Below, one piece after another: positions 42,967 through 53,265 of a stretch of 64,000 nucleotides of DNA (position 1 is its first letter; the number at the start of each line of letters is the position of its first letter). Made by a program: the position numbers and the translations under genes. Location of the stretch: NCBI GenBank assembly GCA_904066235.2, contig CAJFCV020000005.1, positions 11,465,501-11,529,500 on the forward strand. Reading direction: 5' to 3'. This stretch comes from Bursaphelenchus xylophilus (Eukaryota > Nematoda > Chromadorea > Rhabditida > Aphelenchoididae). Under the pieces are notes generated by a model. It had not been told where the DNA came from, did no database searches, and worked only from the letters and a program-made list of their open reading frames with translations.

Positions 42967-43164
42967 TACTAGTCGCGGAAAAAAGTCCTGGGAATTTTCT
43001 GCGACTCTGCACTGTGCATGAACCCGAAAGGTGCTTTTGCACAGTGCAATTTTGTTGATTTTGCCTTATTGTCGCGCGCGATTCCCGCGACAAATCAACT
43101 TTTCGGAGCGCGACGGAATTTTGGGGACGCGAGAAATTCCCAGGACTTTTTTCCGCGACTAGTA
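42967..43164. mobile_element. inverted element with AGTCGCGGAAAAAAGTCC ends
   Basis: TACTAGTCGCGGAAAAAAGT and complement at the right. The interior holds two GCACWGTGC motifs and 'GATTTTGCCTTATTGTCGCG'. A related element with GGCGCAAAAAGTCTTTGGAA ends is at 61,778-62,008. Confidence 0.8.
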
Positions 43165-43555
43165 CTAATCCCTGAGAGTTGTCGCTAGTAAGTTCCAGCT
43201 GCAGCCAAGACTCGCACGCTTTTTTTTCGAGAGAGCATGCCGAACGAGGAGAACCGGTCAAACGGAAAACGGTTTTTGCACATTACGATTTTCTTTCCTC
43301 ACCTATAAGCTTGAAAGTTTTTCAAAATACTGTAATCGATCATGGATTTATAAACCAAAAATTCCAAAAAAAGGGTGTCAAGGCTTTCTCTCCGATCAAG
43401 AAACTCGGCGGTTTCTGAATATGTATCAGGAGCTAGGAATCTCGCATGTTTTTTGGGAAATTGTTTTCTAAATGGAGACTACTTTTGTCCAACTTTCTTT
43501 GTGCCCTGTCAAAGCCTTAAAATTTTTTGAAATTAGCTTTAAAAAGGGCAGAGCT
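43165..43555. other. unassigned DNA
   Basis: Nothing supported. Confidence 0.3.
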
Positions 43556-43920
43556 CTGGTCCGTTCGCAAAGCCGCTGGAGTGATTTTTGCGACGTGAAT
43601 TGTGAGAAGACTAAAGTGGACCTTGCATTGTGCATTTTGCTGCGTTTTGTACTAGTCCTTCCGGAAAGTCGCCGGACGGAAATCGGCGACATGCACTCTG
43701 CGAAATCGAAAGTTCACTTTGCACTGTGCAATTTTTGGCTTTTTGCACTGTGCAATAAGCTTTTTCGAGCTGTCGCTCGCACCCTGAGTTTTTTCTCACA
43801 GTGCATGTCGCCGATTTCCGTCCGGCGACTTTCCGGAAGGACTAGTACTGTGCAATTTTAGCTTTGTTTCATTTGTGGCCCGCTCCGTAACTCTCCTCGG
43901 CGAGTTTGCGAACGGGCTAG
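43556..43920. mobile_element. CCGTTCG MITE with nested CCTTCCGG element
   Basis: Outer ends GGTCCGTTCGCAAAGCCGCT and 'GCGAGTTTGCGAACGGGCTAG' enclose an element at 43,649-43,848 with ends GTACTAGTCCTTCCGGAAAG and exact complement. The inner element has the same GCACTGTGC-rich interior, so related elements are nested. Confidence 0.75.
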
Positions 43921-43968
43921 CGCTACTTGGCGCAAAAGTCTAGTAAAATTAAAACGGATGCCCTTATC

Positions 43969-44116
43969 GGGTTGTCGGAAAAATAGTGAGCATTCTGTCG
44001 CATCAAAAATATCATCGTCGCGGAGAAAATGAATTGTGTCGCGGCAAAATCAAATTGCTTTCTACGACGCGATCGGCGCAGCGAGATTGTGCTCATTATT
44101 TTCCCGACAAACTGAT
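43969..44116. mobile_element. TGTCGGG MITE, subfamily a
   Basis: Left end eroded (GGGTTGTCGGAAAAATAGTG); right end CCCGACAAACTGATA. Confidence 0.8.
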
Positions 44117-44589
44117 AGTCTTTTTAAAACATATAAAAGGTATTTTCCGCAACCTTTCTATGTATCCTGCGGTGTTTGATCAAAATTATTGTCGGCTATT
44201 TCGTCAGTGCTTTTAAAAAAACACCGCTTCCTTTTCGTAACTCGGAAATTGGATTAGTGACCATTTGTCTAGAATAACACTTTTTGATCCCACAAACCAA
44301 CAATCCTTATATTAAGCCGCCCTAAATTAATGTTAATTACGAAATCCGGTAAAAAGCCGCTAATTTGTTTCTTTTGCGATGATGGATTGTGTATGATGCG
44401 GTACATTTTTTTTATATACGCTGCGGTACATGTTTTCAAGACGCCACGCAATCCTAACTTGACATGACCTCGTGAGATGCAAGCAAAAATTAATTTTCTT
44501 GTTGCGAATTAGACGGCAAGAAATGCTTCCGGCTAGTATACTAAGGTCGATGTTATTATGTATAATATCGGCCTTAGTGAACTGTTTTC
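44117..44589. other. unassigned AT-rich DNA
   Basis: No gene recognised. A small inverted repeat (ACTAAGGTCGATGTTATTAT and 'ATAATATCGGCCTTAGT') lies at 44,540-44,577. Confidence 0.4.
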
Positions 44590-45015
44590 TTGCGACGCTC
44601 AAATTTTGATGTAGCTTGGCACAAATTTAGAATAAGTTTTTCTAAGATATATGCGAGAATCCTAGCCCGCGCTTTGCAGAAACAGCCGAGATTTTTAGAT
44701 CGAAAGTCAGCGAAAATTTAAGACTTTTCGTGGAATTTCGGCACCAAAAGTTTCATACCTATTTCTAGCGTTATGGGTAATGTCTATGCAAAAAATCAAT
44801 TTTTTCCGCAAGAAACTGGCAAAGTTATGGCCAAAAAGTGTTTTCTCTCTGACCACTCTCCGATTTTAGCGTACTCAGCGGCAAAGATCCTTTAATATCT
44901 CGATGGCGCTTGCAAAGCGCGAGCTAAAACTTTGAGGAATTCATATTTGATTCATGCCCGACGTATGCGCAAAATTTAAAGAAAATCTGAGCGTCGCACT
45001 TGGAGTACTTCCCCT
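44590..45015. mobile_element. GTCGCACTTGG-family element, full copy
   Basis: Arms TTGCGACGCTCAAATTTTGA (left) and AAAATCTGAGCGTCGCACTT (right) are inverted. Between them come 'GCCCGCGCTTTGCAGAAACA', 'AAAGTTTCATACCTATTTCT', 'AAAAATCAATTTTTTCCGCA' and 'CTTGCAAAGCGCGAGCTAAA'. I used this copy to define the family. Non-coding. Confidence 0.75.
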
Positions 45016-45296
45016 ATCGGTGAAAATTTTAGCCTGTGCATAGCAAGCGCAGCAGATCCTCTCCGTTCCACAAAGTGTGCCAATTTTTGGCATTTTTTGC
45101 ACCGAACAGTGCGTGTTGTGCGACGCGATCGTTTTCGAAATTTTTCGTACTGTGCAATTTCTTTTTGTACTCCCAATTCACGCCGGTTCCGTTGAGAGAA
45201 GCTTGGGCCGCTGCGATATTGCACTCGTACGGCGCAAAAAGGGGCTTTCTGCGCGGTGCAGTTCACGACAAAAAAGTCTACGGACGGCTAGTATCC
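45016..45296. repeat. degraded GCACTGTGC element
   Basis: Several 9-mers with changes ('ACCGAACAGTGCG', 'GTACTGTGCAATT'). Ends are not clear. Confidence 0.45.
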
Positions 45297-45448
45297 GCCT
45301 GTCGGGAAAATAATGAGTCCTCTGTCGCATCGAAAATCGCATTGCCGCCAAGAAATCGAACTGTGTCGCGGGAAAATCAAATCGCTTTCACTTCAGCGAC
45401 ACGATCAGCGCAATGACATTGTGCTCATTATTTTCTCGACAGACTGTT
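45297..45448. mobile_element. TGTCGGG MITE, subfamily a
   Basis: Left end CCGCCTGTCGGGAAAATAAT. The last repeat copy before the promoter region of the prepropeptide gene. Confidence 0.8.
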
Positions 45449-45961
45449 ATTCAATGACCTATCGAAGAGTTGAGTAAACCAGGAGGGACGGTAGGAAATA
45501 TAGCAAAATTTAGAAAGTAATTTAATATTTTCAAAGCTAAGCGGTCGATACCCGCTGTATTACAACGATAGAGCCCTCAGGCAACGTTTTGCGATTGAAC
45601 ACTTCGAATTTGGGGTTAAGATGTTTCTCCGGATCTGTCATTCACAACAAAATTAGCCCGCGGCTTACTGTACAACCAAGTCTATTACTCTTCCGGTCCA
45701 AAGACGCTACCAATTACGTCCACAGACCACGCATAGACATTTATCCTATTACAAAGGGAATGCCCCAGCTTCGTCCAAGTCCAACATCACTCAGCCGGTC
45801 CCATTACTCAGCGTGTCGTACTATGCATACTATGCAATTATTCAATTAACCGCATGTTCAGGGATCGAGGGAACGCCCACTTTGCGCCGTTCCAGTCCCA
45901 CCAACCCTCCCTGCGGCCTTCTCGCTTTCCGGGGGAACAGCTCATTTTTCGGGACTCAGAA
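45449..45961 (+). promoter_or_regulatory. presumed promoter and 5' UTR of the prepropeptide gene
   Basis: Repeat-free DNA directly before the signal-peptide exon. A CATGTTCAG acceptor-like site at 45,853-45,861 could be a trans- or cis-splice acceptor, leaving a 100-base 5' UTR. No TATA box was identified with confidence. Confidence 0.35.
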
Positions 45962-48900
45962 ATGGCATGGGCTCAAATCTTCTCCACCGTACTCCTCCTC
46001 CTCCTCATCTGCGCACTGCACACGCCATCCGTCCGCGCCTTCCGCTTCTATGAGGTGAGTCGGCTGGAATGGGCGCTAGAAAGGGTTGAAAGATTTTTTT
46101 TGCAGCTAAAATACTAGTTTTTTTCGAAAAATCCTTGGAGTGTTTTTTAGTCCTTGCACTTTGCAGGAAGTGTGTGGGCGACAGCCCGAAAACTCTATTG
46201 TACGGTGCAAAAAGCCCGAAATTGCACAGTGCAAAGTGAACTTTTAGTTTCGCACAGTGCATGTCGCTAAAATCACTCCAGCGATTTGTCGATGGACAAT
46301 TACGCTTTACAGAAGTTTGTACACTTTTTTCGGTCTTTTTTTCACACCGCAGTGCGTGTTGCGCGACGCTATTAGCATTTTCACAAAGTGCCTGGACATT
46401 TGTCGTAGTCCGATTCTCCGGATATTTTTTCACCGCGTAGTACTAGACGCACCATTAAAGTCCATAGAATTTCAACATCTTAGCCCTAGCGACTTGAACT
46501 TTCCTATGAGGGCACCCCGCGACGTCGCCAAAAAGACCTTCGGATTTTATGCGCAACTATATAGTATTGTCTAGATTTTGCTGCAATTTTGCTGCTTGGC
46601 GACGAAGGTTCAAGACGCACTGTGCGAAAGCGAAAACATGTCCAGGCACTTTGTGAAAATGCTATTATCCGTTTCGCAAACTTCTGCATTGTGCAATTTT
46701 TTGCGTGCCGCAAACAAGGTTTTGTGCGCGGTGCGGCTCACAGTATACTTACTTACTGAAATGGCTATTAGTAGCTACAGTGCTCTTAACCAGCATTTTT
46801 TTTGAAAATGATGATAGAGAAAAAAACTTTGTCAAGGCCTTTTGCGTCTTTTCCAATGGTAGTCCGTAGTCGCTGGAATGATCTGACAGACTAGTAGTTT
46901 CTCCAAATTTTGCAGCGCACACAGTACGCCTATTATGCCAAAAAAGCAGACTACTAATTGTTGAGTTGAAAATTTAGAACTTATTGTCTGCAAAAACCGA
47001 CCGGGTTATAAGTTCGAAAGCACTAAAAACAGCCCATAATTTTGTTTTAGCAAGCCTTGGAAAATTCTGACTATCTCTTTGTGTTCCATTGTCAGTTGAA
47101 GCTCATATTAGCATGTTCATAAAGTGCGTAGACATTATTGCTTTTGCACAGTGAATTTTGAACTTTTTCCCGCGCTTGTCGCCAATGCACAGTGCATTTT
47201 CTTTTTTCGCACAGTGCAAACCTCAAGAGAGCCGTTTGCACTGTGCGGGTTGAAAATTGTCGCTGTCGCGGCGTTGTTTCGACGCACAGTGCGAAAAACA
47301 AAAAAAAGAGAAAAATGCACGGTGCAAAATGCGGAGGTTTTTGTGCACGGTGCGGACCGCAAAAAAACTTCCCATGCATTTTATGGAAATACTATCAGTT
47401 TGTCGGGAAAATAATGACAAAAAAATCGGCGGGCCGATCGCGTTGCTGAAGAAAAAAGTAATTTGATTTTTACGCGACACAATTCATTTTTTCGGCGGCG
47501 ATGCGGTTTTCGATGCGAAAAAATGCTCATTATTTTCCCGGCAGACTGATATTTCGCACATAAATTTTGCTAACGAGATTTTTTTGCACCAATTTTTCTC
47601 CTTTTGAAGTATGTATTTTTTAGAAACACTTCTTAGGCCGCAAAAATTGATTTGTCATGCTTTTTCGATTTTGTTTCCCGTGCAGTTCCGGCGGATTAAT
47701 CCGAAATCCTTGGAACGAAAAAGCAACACTTCAATTCCCTATTGTTCCCACTCTAAACCAGCAGTTTTTTTGGCGAAATGTCAACACGCAACATATAGTC
47801 ACTTCAATCTTTGTTTTGGCCCCGGAAAAGCTCATGATTTATTCCGGTTTCGTATATATATGTATGTATACACATATAGTCAAATGAATTGCTGCGTATG
47901 ACACCCACATCAACTGATATTATGCTTTTTCAAAAATTGTGTAGACTTTTTGTCCTAAGCTCTCAGCACTGTGCATTGCTAGCTTGTGCACAGCTTTTGC
48001 ACCGTGCAATAGAAATATCGCCGCGGCGAGGCGTTTTTCAATTGTGTCGTGCAAAAAAAACCAAGCTGCACTGTGCAAATGTCCTCTGAAAAAGCGGAAA
48101 TCGGTCTGTCGGGAAAATAATGTGGGTTTGTCGCGCAAAATTCTTTCTCTTCATCCCAGTCGCGCACCAAACGTTCAGCTGCGGCTAGTTGTCGCAGAAC
48201 AATTATAGTAAAATTTCCAGGCGAAATACACATTATTTTCCCGACAGACTGATAATCATCACAATGCCACTGAAGAAAAAAGCGATTTGATTTTGCCGCG
48301 GTACATTAGGTATACTTTTTTTGCGATTTTCGATGCGACAGAGTGCTCGTTATTTTCCCGACAGACTGAAATACAATATATGTAAAGTAAAACGCATGCA
48401 AAAATTCAAAAAAATCACTAATGGACGTCTCTTTGTTAGTATTCTTTAGCCCCTTTGCGCTCACAATTTTTGAAGTCCGAAGACACACGCTGTAGCTAAT
48501 GTCACTCTCTATATTTGGCCAGAAATGTTGCAATGTTTGCACTGTGCAAGCTTTCTAAACATTCGGCCGTGTTCCTTAATTAATGCGCAAAGAGCAAGAA
48601 GCTCTTCATCGAAGCCGGTAAAGGTTCGTCGAGCAAAAAGCAGACTCCAAAAATTCGAGGGGAACTCAGCGATCGCATACGGAAGTGGTTATTGTCTCGT
48701 CTTGGTCATTAATATTACATCTGAAGTGACATATGTGTGTTGCGTGTTTTTTGGGCCAACTCGTTGAACGTAAACAACTTGATGATGTGGGGATTAATGT
48801 TGCATAGGAATTTACAAGATATACATACTACTGGCGACAAAAAGTCTTGAGAATTTCTCGCGGTCCTGTCGCATTCGCAAGAAAAGGTTTGTCGCAGCGA

Positions 48901-50695
48901 AAAATGGGGATCTTAAGGCAAAAAACAAGATTTCACGTTTTCAAATCGCGACTTGAATTTATATTTTACAATGACCTTTGCAATAACAGAATAATAATTC
49001 TTTCGTTGAAACTTTTCAAAAAAATAGGAGGGATCGATCTGCGAAAAATGAGACTTCCCTTGTTAGAACGCCCAAAATTTGTCTTGTTCTTATTCTCAAA
49101 ACGGTGCAGAAATAATTAATATGGCATTCCAGATGTTTATTGCTGTTTGCGTTTCGATTTTTCAGCAAGAAAAGGGAATTTATTTCGACATTTCGTTTGC
49201 AAAACCTCCCAAATTCTTCTTACACTATTAGTATTTATTTTGATGAATCACTTGGATATTTGGTTACGATCCCCACCGTGCACAAAAAATCCCCATCATG
49301 CACTGTGCATTTCATCTTTTTTGGTTTTTGCATTGTGAATCGAGGCATCGGAGGGACCTAAGCCAGTTTCAAGTACGTTGCTGCGGTGGCGCCAGGAATC
49401 GACGCTGTGCAAACGGCTTCTTTGAGCCTAGAGGTGGCAATCGGGCCGGGCCGATTTTTGCGGCCCGGCCCGCGGGCCAAAGTGACCAGGCCGGCCCTGG
49501 GCTTTTTCAAATTTGCTTAGTCCCGGCCCGGCTCTGTTTGGCCCGCTAATAAAAAAAGGTTGGAAAAAAGTCTTTGCATTCTTCGAAGCATATTTAGGTG
49601 GCATTTTACATGTACATAATCAGGGATTTTAAGGAGTTTTAAAAGATAGTAAAACAGCATATAGGTCAAAAAGTTTTAATTTAATATCCATGCATCAATT
49701 CTGCAAAGCATTTGTGCTTTATTTTGCTGGTTTAATATAAAATTTTTTTTTTTACTTTTCCACCATCCGGGCGGGCCGGAGCGGTCAGGCCGACCCACGG
49801 TTTTTTTAAATCTGCTCAGGCCCGGCCCGGCCCAATCACCGGGCCCGGCCCAAAAATGCTCTGTGCTTTGGCGACAAGCGCGGGAAAAAGTTCAAAAATA
49901 CACTGTGCAAATGCTAAAAAATGTAACGAAAATACTAATAGAGAGAGTTCGAAGTAACGAAAATTTAAAATTGAAAAAAATAATCAGTCTGTCGGGAAAA
50001 TAATGAGCACAATGTCGCTGAGCCGAACGCGTCGCTGAAGTGAAACGCAATTTGATCTTGCCGCGATACAATTCTTTTCTGTTTCACAGTGCAAAAAGCA
50101 ATACACTACTGCACAGTGCGTGTCGCAGAAATCACTCCAGCGACTTTTTGGACAAATTATCAGCATTTTCACAAAGTGCCTGGACACTTGTCGTGCCCAA
50201 AAATTCGCGAGTTCTTGCACCGTGCACTCACCTTTTTTTGGTTTTGCACTGTAAATTTGAAAAATGTCGCAGCGATGTAGGGTTTTCTCAACTGCAGTTT
50301 TGCTCAAAAATTTGCACAGTGCAATCGGCTTTTTTGAGGTTTGCACGGTGCGCAAAGGCAAAATTGCACAGTGCGTTGGCAACGAAAATTCAAGATGCAC
50401 TGTGCAAGAACGAGAAAATGTCCACGCACTTTATAAAAATGCTAATTAATAGAAACCACTCCAAATACCAGATCCCCCATAAACCTCCGTGTTTCAGATG
50501 ACACCAGCAGAGAACTCAGAGGAAGCGGCGATTGTGAAGCGACAGAACGACTGGAAGCAAATGTTCGGCCAGAACTTCAAAGCCGAAGCCGACGAAGGCA
50601 ACTTTGGCTTCAAGGGACTGCGCGGCAAACGCGGCGACATGCAACGAGCACTGCGACGGCCCTGCAACATTTACAAATTGATCAGTTGCTACTAA
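45962..50695 (+). CDS. secreted prepropeptide, probable neuropeptide precursor
   Basis: Two exons, 45,962-46,054 and 50,498-50,695, both in phase 0 with GT..AG, encode 96 residues. Residues 1-26 are a strong signal peptide with an LLLLLIC core. Dibasic KR sites fall at 45-46 and 75-76, and RR at 84-85. The peptide between the first two begins with Gln and ends GNFGFKGLRG before KR, so processing would give a C-terminally amidated ...GFKGLR-NH2. This fits the FxGxR-amide pattern of invertebrate tachykinin-related peptides; that assignment is my inference from one short motif. The last segment, after RR, ends PCNIYKLISCY, with two Cys seven residues apart, so a small disulfide ring is possible. 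The 4.4-kb intron is packed with MITEs; a missed middle exon cannot be excluded. AATAAA is at 50,860. Confidence 0.65.
46135..46300. mobile_element. CCGTTCG-family MITE remnant (intronic)
   Basis: Arms 'TTGGAGTGTTTTTTAGTC' and 'CTAAAATCACTCCAGCGA' with GCACAGTGC between. The very ends are lost. Confidence 0.5.
46373..46664. mobile_element. AAAGTGC MITE, recombined interior (intronic)
   Basis: Ends TAGCATTTTCACAAAGTGCC and complement are intact. Most of the interior does not match other copies. Confidence 0.7.
46665..47108. other. unassigned intronic DNA
   Basis: Nothing recognised apart from degraded 9-mers at the left edge. Confidence 0.3.
47109..47393. mobile_element. AAAGTGC MITE (intronic)
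   Basis: Ends TAGCATGTTCATAAAGTGCG and 'GCATTTTATGGAAATACTA'. It directly abuts a TGTCGGG MITE (47,396-47,550). Confidence 0.7.
47396..47550. mobile_element. TGTCGGG MITE, subfamily a (inverted, intronic)
   Basis: Ends TCAGTTTGTCGGGAAAATAA and CCCGGCAGACTGAT. Confidence 0.8.
47551..48101. other. unassigned intronic DNA
   Basis: Contains a TATATGTATGTATACACATATA palindromic-like tract near 47,855 and degraded GCACTGTGC blocks at 47,965-48,080. No exon. Confidence 0.35.
48102..48369. mobile_element. two adjacent TGTCGGG MITEs (c, then partial a)
   Basis: 48,102-48,253 is a full subfamily c copy. 48,260-48,369 is the right two-thirds of an inverted subfamily a copy. Confidence 0.8.
48370..49432. 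other. unassigned intronic DNA
   Basis: No exon is supported. One frame near 48,590-48,690 (with EAGKGSSSKKQTPKIRGELS) looks protein-like but has no family match or splice context. The rest is AT-rich with scattered 9-mers. Confidence 0.35.
49433..49855. mobile_element. GC-rich hAT-like element, truncated
   Basis: Starts TAGAGGTGGCAATCGGGCCG, as in the element at 51,111. GGGCCGGGCC repeats occur on both sides of a 200-bp AT-rich centre. The expected right terminus (CGATTGCCACC) is absent. Confidence 0.6.
49985..50443. mobile_element. truncated TGTCGGG MITE then AAAGTGC MITE (intronic)
   Basis: 49,985-50,080 is the left part of an inverted subfamily a copy. 50,161-50,443 is a full AAAGTGC MITE ending 55 bases before exon 2 of the prepropeptide gene. 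Confidence 0.75.
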
Positions 50696-50859
50696 TTATT
50701 TATCCCAATAACCCCCATTGTATTATACACGACAGAAAGAAAAACGAGCAGCGGTTCTAGACTTTTTCTTTTGTCTCCATTTCCTCAGATGTTTTCAACG
50801 TGCTTTACGTGCCGAGTACAACATAAATAGCAGTTTTGTGTGAGGGAGGAAGATTGGTG

Positions 50860-50865
50860 AATAAA
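50860..50865 (+). promoter_or_regulatory. poly(A) signal
   Basis: AATAAA 165 bases after the prepropeptide stop codon. No earlier perfect match was seen. Confidence 0.55.
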
Positions 50866-50869
50866 GAAA

Positions 50870-51102
50870 GTTTTGGAGTGTGTGTTACCAAAGGTTTCCA
50901 TAAAGTTCGCAGACTTTTCATGGCTAGGTGAGAAAATTCTTTTTGCACCGTGAATTCCATCTTCTGTACCGTGCAATCGGTCTTTTTATTGCATGTGCAT
51001 TTGCACTGTGCAAACAGGTTTCTTGGGATTTGCCGTGTGCGTCGGGAAAATAAAGTCTTCGCATTTCATGGAAGGACTAGTAAAACTCTAGGTCATAGAT
51101 CA
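50870..51102. repeat. degraded GCACTGTGC element
   Basis: 9-mers with 'CATAAAGTTCGCAGACTTTT' and 'TTCGCATTTCATGGAAGGACTAG' ends, probably an old member of the 36,528 family. Confidence 0.45.
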
Positions 51103-51110
51103 CAGAAAGC

Positions 51111-51274
51111 TAGAGCTGACAATCGGGCCGGGCCGGGCCGGACAGTAAAAATAAAAAGCGGGCCGAAGTAATCAGGGGGCTTTTTCAAATTTGCTCAGGT
51201 CCGGCCCTATTTGGCCGGCTACTGCAAAATGTCTTTGCACGGGCCGGGCCGGCCCAGCCCGATTGCCACCTTTA
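51111..51274. mobile_element. hAT-like GC-rich MITE
   Basis: Ends TAGAGCTGACAATCGGGCCG and 'CCCGATTGCCACCTTTA'. Flanking 8-mers CAGAAAGC (51,103-51,110) and CAAAAAGC (51,275-51,282) match at seven of eight bases. The interior is mostly GGGCCGGGCC repeats. Confidence 0.75.
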
Positions 51275-51327
51275 CAAAAAGCAAAAGGCTTTGTTGAGTA
51301 CCGCCAGAAAGTTCCTGAAGTTACGTC

Positions 51328-51562
51328 CCGTGGCAACCCAGGGAGTCTCCCGCCACCATTTTGGCACTTCGCCCACCCAGTATCGTTTGTATTCGAGCGA
51401 AATGTCAAAATTGCATTTTTCGTGGGGTTTTCCGACCGAATTTTTTTTCCGGAATTGCCTTATAAGGCCTTATTTTTTGTCAATTGCGACATTTCGTTTG
51501 AACGAAGCTCGAAAGCGGGCGGAAGACATTTTTGTTCTATTTTGGGTTGCCGTGCGTCCATC
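51328..51562. mobile_element. GGCAACCC MITE, copy 2
   Basis: CGTGGCAACCC to GGGTTGCCGTG, flanked by CGTCC on both sides (apparent 5-bp target duplication). Confidence 0.75.
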
Positions 51563-51585
51563 ACATCTTCATCAACTATTATATC

Positions 51586-52108
51586 AGTCTGTCGGGAAAA
51601 TAGTGGATGTCCTTGGAATCGCCCATCATCGCTTTGAATAAGGCTTCTTTGTCCTATAAATTCATCGATGGACACTTCTGGAATCCCTCTCGTTTCAAAG
51701 TCTTCAGCCCTCAGTCTGTCGGGAGAATAGTGGAAGGACTTGGAATCGCCTATCATAGCTTTGCGATGGTAAGCCGCAACTGGAAAATTGGTGCGCGATT
51801 GCACCGTTTTTCGATGAGAGGAAGAATTTGGTTGCGCCGGCCCGCGACTATTTTCTCGACAGACTGACGGTACATAAAACGGAGTATTTTTACGACTTCT
51901 ACCTCGTGGGTTGATTACTAGTCCGTTCGGCAACACTTTTGCTAGCAACAGCTGGTCAGGAAAATAATGAGCGCAATGTCGCAGCGCCCGTCCCGTCGCT
52001 GAAATGGAAAGCAATTTTATTTTGTCGCGGCACAATCCATTTCTCGGAAGTGATGCGATTTTTGATGCGACAGAGTGCTTATTATAATACTTTCCCGATA
52101 GACTTATA
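51586..52108. mobile_element. TGTCGGG MITE cluster (subfamilies d and a)
   Basis: A solo left end (51,586) is followed by a complete copy with the variant 'GAGAATAGTGGAAGGACTTG' ends (51,712-51,867, subfamily d). Then comes an inverted subfamily a copy (51,950-52,108) with a short insertion in its right end (CTTATTATAATACTTTCCCG). Confidence 0.75.
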
Positions 52109-52473
52109 AGATCTAATTACTAGAATTATATTCCTTGACAAATCCGTTACATCATACGTATTACTAAGGTAATTCGTTAAAAAATTTGTCTGTCTTCCCT
52201 TAAGAATAAACCACATTTCACCGCCCATTACGACCTCACTAAGGGTATTATTGTTTAACGGCATGACGCCTTTAACCTTTAATTTCGGCTGATGATTTAA
52301 TTTCGGGGTGCAGCACCTTAGGACTTTTTGTGTCGCAAAGGACATAGCTCCGATATTATTATACTTGTGTTGTTGTGCTGTGGCTTCGTAAAAAAATTTA
52401 CTTTTTTGTCGACGAATGGTCCTACCAGGAGATGAATCAAATCATGAGGTGAGACTGTGGCACTTTTTTATCA
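52109..52473. other. unassigned DNA
   Basis: An 87-codon minus-strand frame (52,082-52,345, with GGEMWFILKGRQTNFLTNYL) is non-repetitive but matches no family I know and overlaps a MITE end. Not called. Confidence 0.25.
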
Positions 52474-52890
52474 GTCTGTCGGGAAAATAGTGGGACTTCC
52501 CGCGCCTTGAAGTCGCGGCGGAACAAACCGCTATCCGTTTAGCCGCAACTGGAAATTCGGCGCTAATAACACTTGCAAGTGATCGCTGATTTACACCGCT
52601 GTTATTTTGCCAGTTCTTTCAGCTAAGCCGTTTTCGAAAAGAGCCGAAAAAACAACCATTGCTTTTTAAATTTGTCGTTGGCATTTCAGCATTGCCTACA
52701 TGGAAGTGCAACAAGTGCGTCGGAATTTTGGTGTAGCTTGGCACAAATTTTATCTGGGTTTTCTGAAGATATTTATGCGAGGTTGCGCTTTACAAAAACG
52801 ACCGAAATTTTGAGCAAAAATGTGGCATTTTTAGCGTGTTGTGACGTGAAGAGGTTTGTACTAGACGGGCCAAAAAGTTTCGCACTTACA
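52474..52890. mobile_element. eroded TGTCGGG MITE and GTCGCACTTGG fragment
   Basis: 52,474-52,615 has a good left end and a poor right end ('GTTATTTTGCCAGTTC'). 52,680-52,830 matches the left arm and interior of the GTCGCACTTGG family. Confidence 0.55.
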
Positions 52891-52892
52891 AC

Positions 52893-53154
52893 CAGAGATT
52901 GCCACGGTCAAAATTTCGGCTCCGGCTCTTAGCTGAGAGATCGCAAAGCCACCGTTTTTGCTGTTAAGTCGTACGCAACACATCTTTCAAAATATTTTCC
53001 GAGCAATTTCGTTTAACAAGACCACAAAATTTTTACTTTTCTGAACGCTGAGAAGCTTGGCTTCGACGTTGGGCCCGGGAGCCGGAACCACACCCAAAAA
53101 TTCCGGCTCCCGGCTCGGAGCCAAGAGCCGGCTCCGAAGCCATGGCAATCTCTG
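52893..53154. mobile_element. hAT-like GC-rich MITE, copy 2
   Basis: CAGAGATTGCCACGG and CCATGGCAATCTCTG ends. Adjacent 8-mers CTTACAAC and CTTACACA agree in six positions. Interior rich in GGCTCCGG/GAGCCGG. It ends about 100 bases before the receptor gene. Confidence 0.7.
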
Positions 53155-53265
53155 CTTACACACCTAGTTATATACATAAAATGGCTAGAGCTAAGGATCC
53201 ACAAAATATCTATTCTTTACTGAAAAAAAACACATATTTACCTCTTCAGAGTATTTGATGAGCCG

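Noticed and set aside
48590..48700. Protein-like stretch with EAGKGSSSKKQTPKIRGELS in the prepropeptide intron
   Set aside because: No family match, no splice sites and stops on both sides; at most a remnant.
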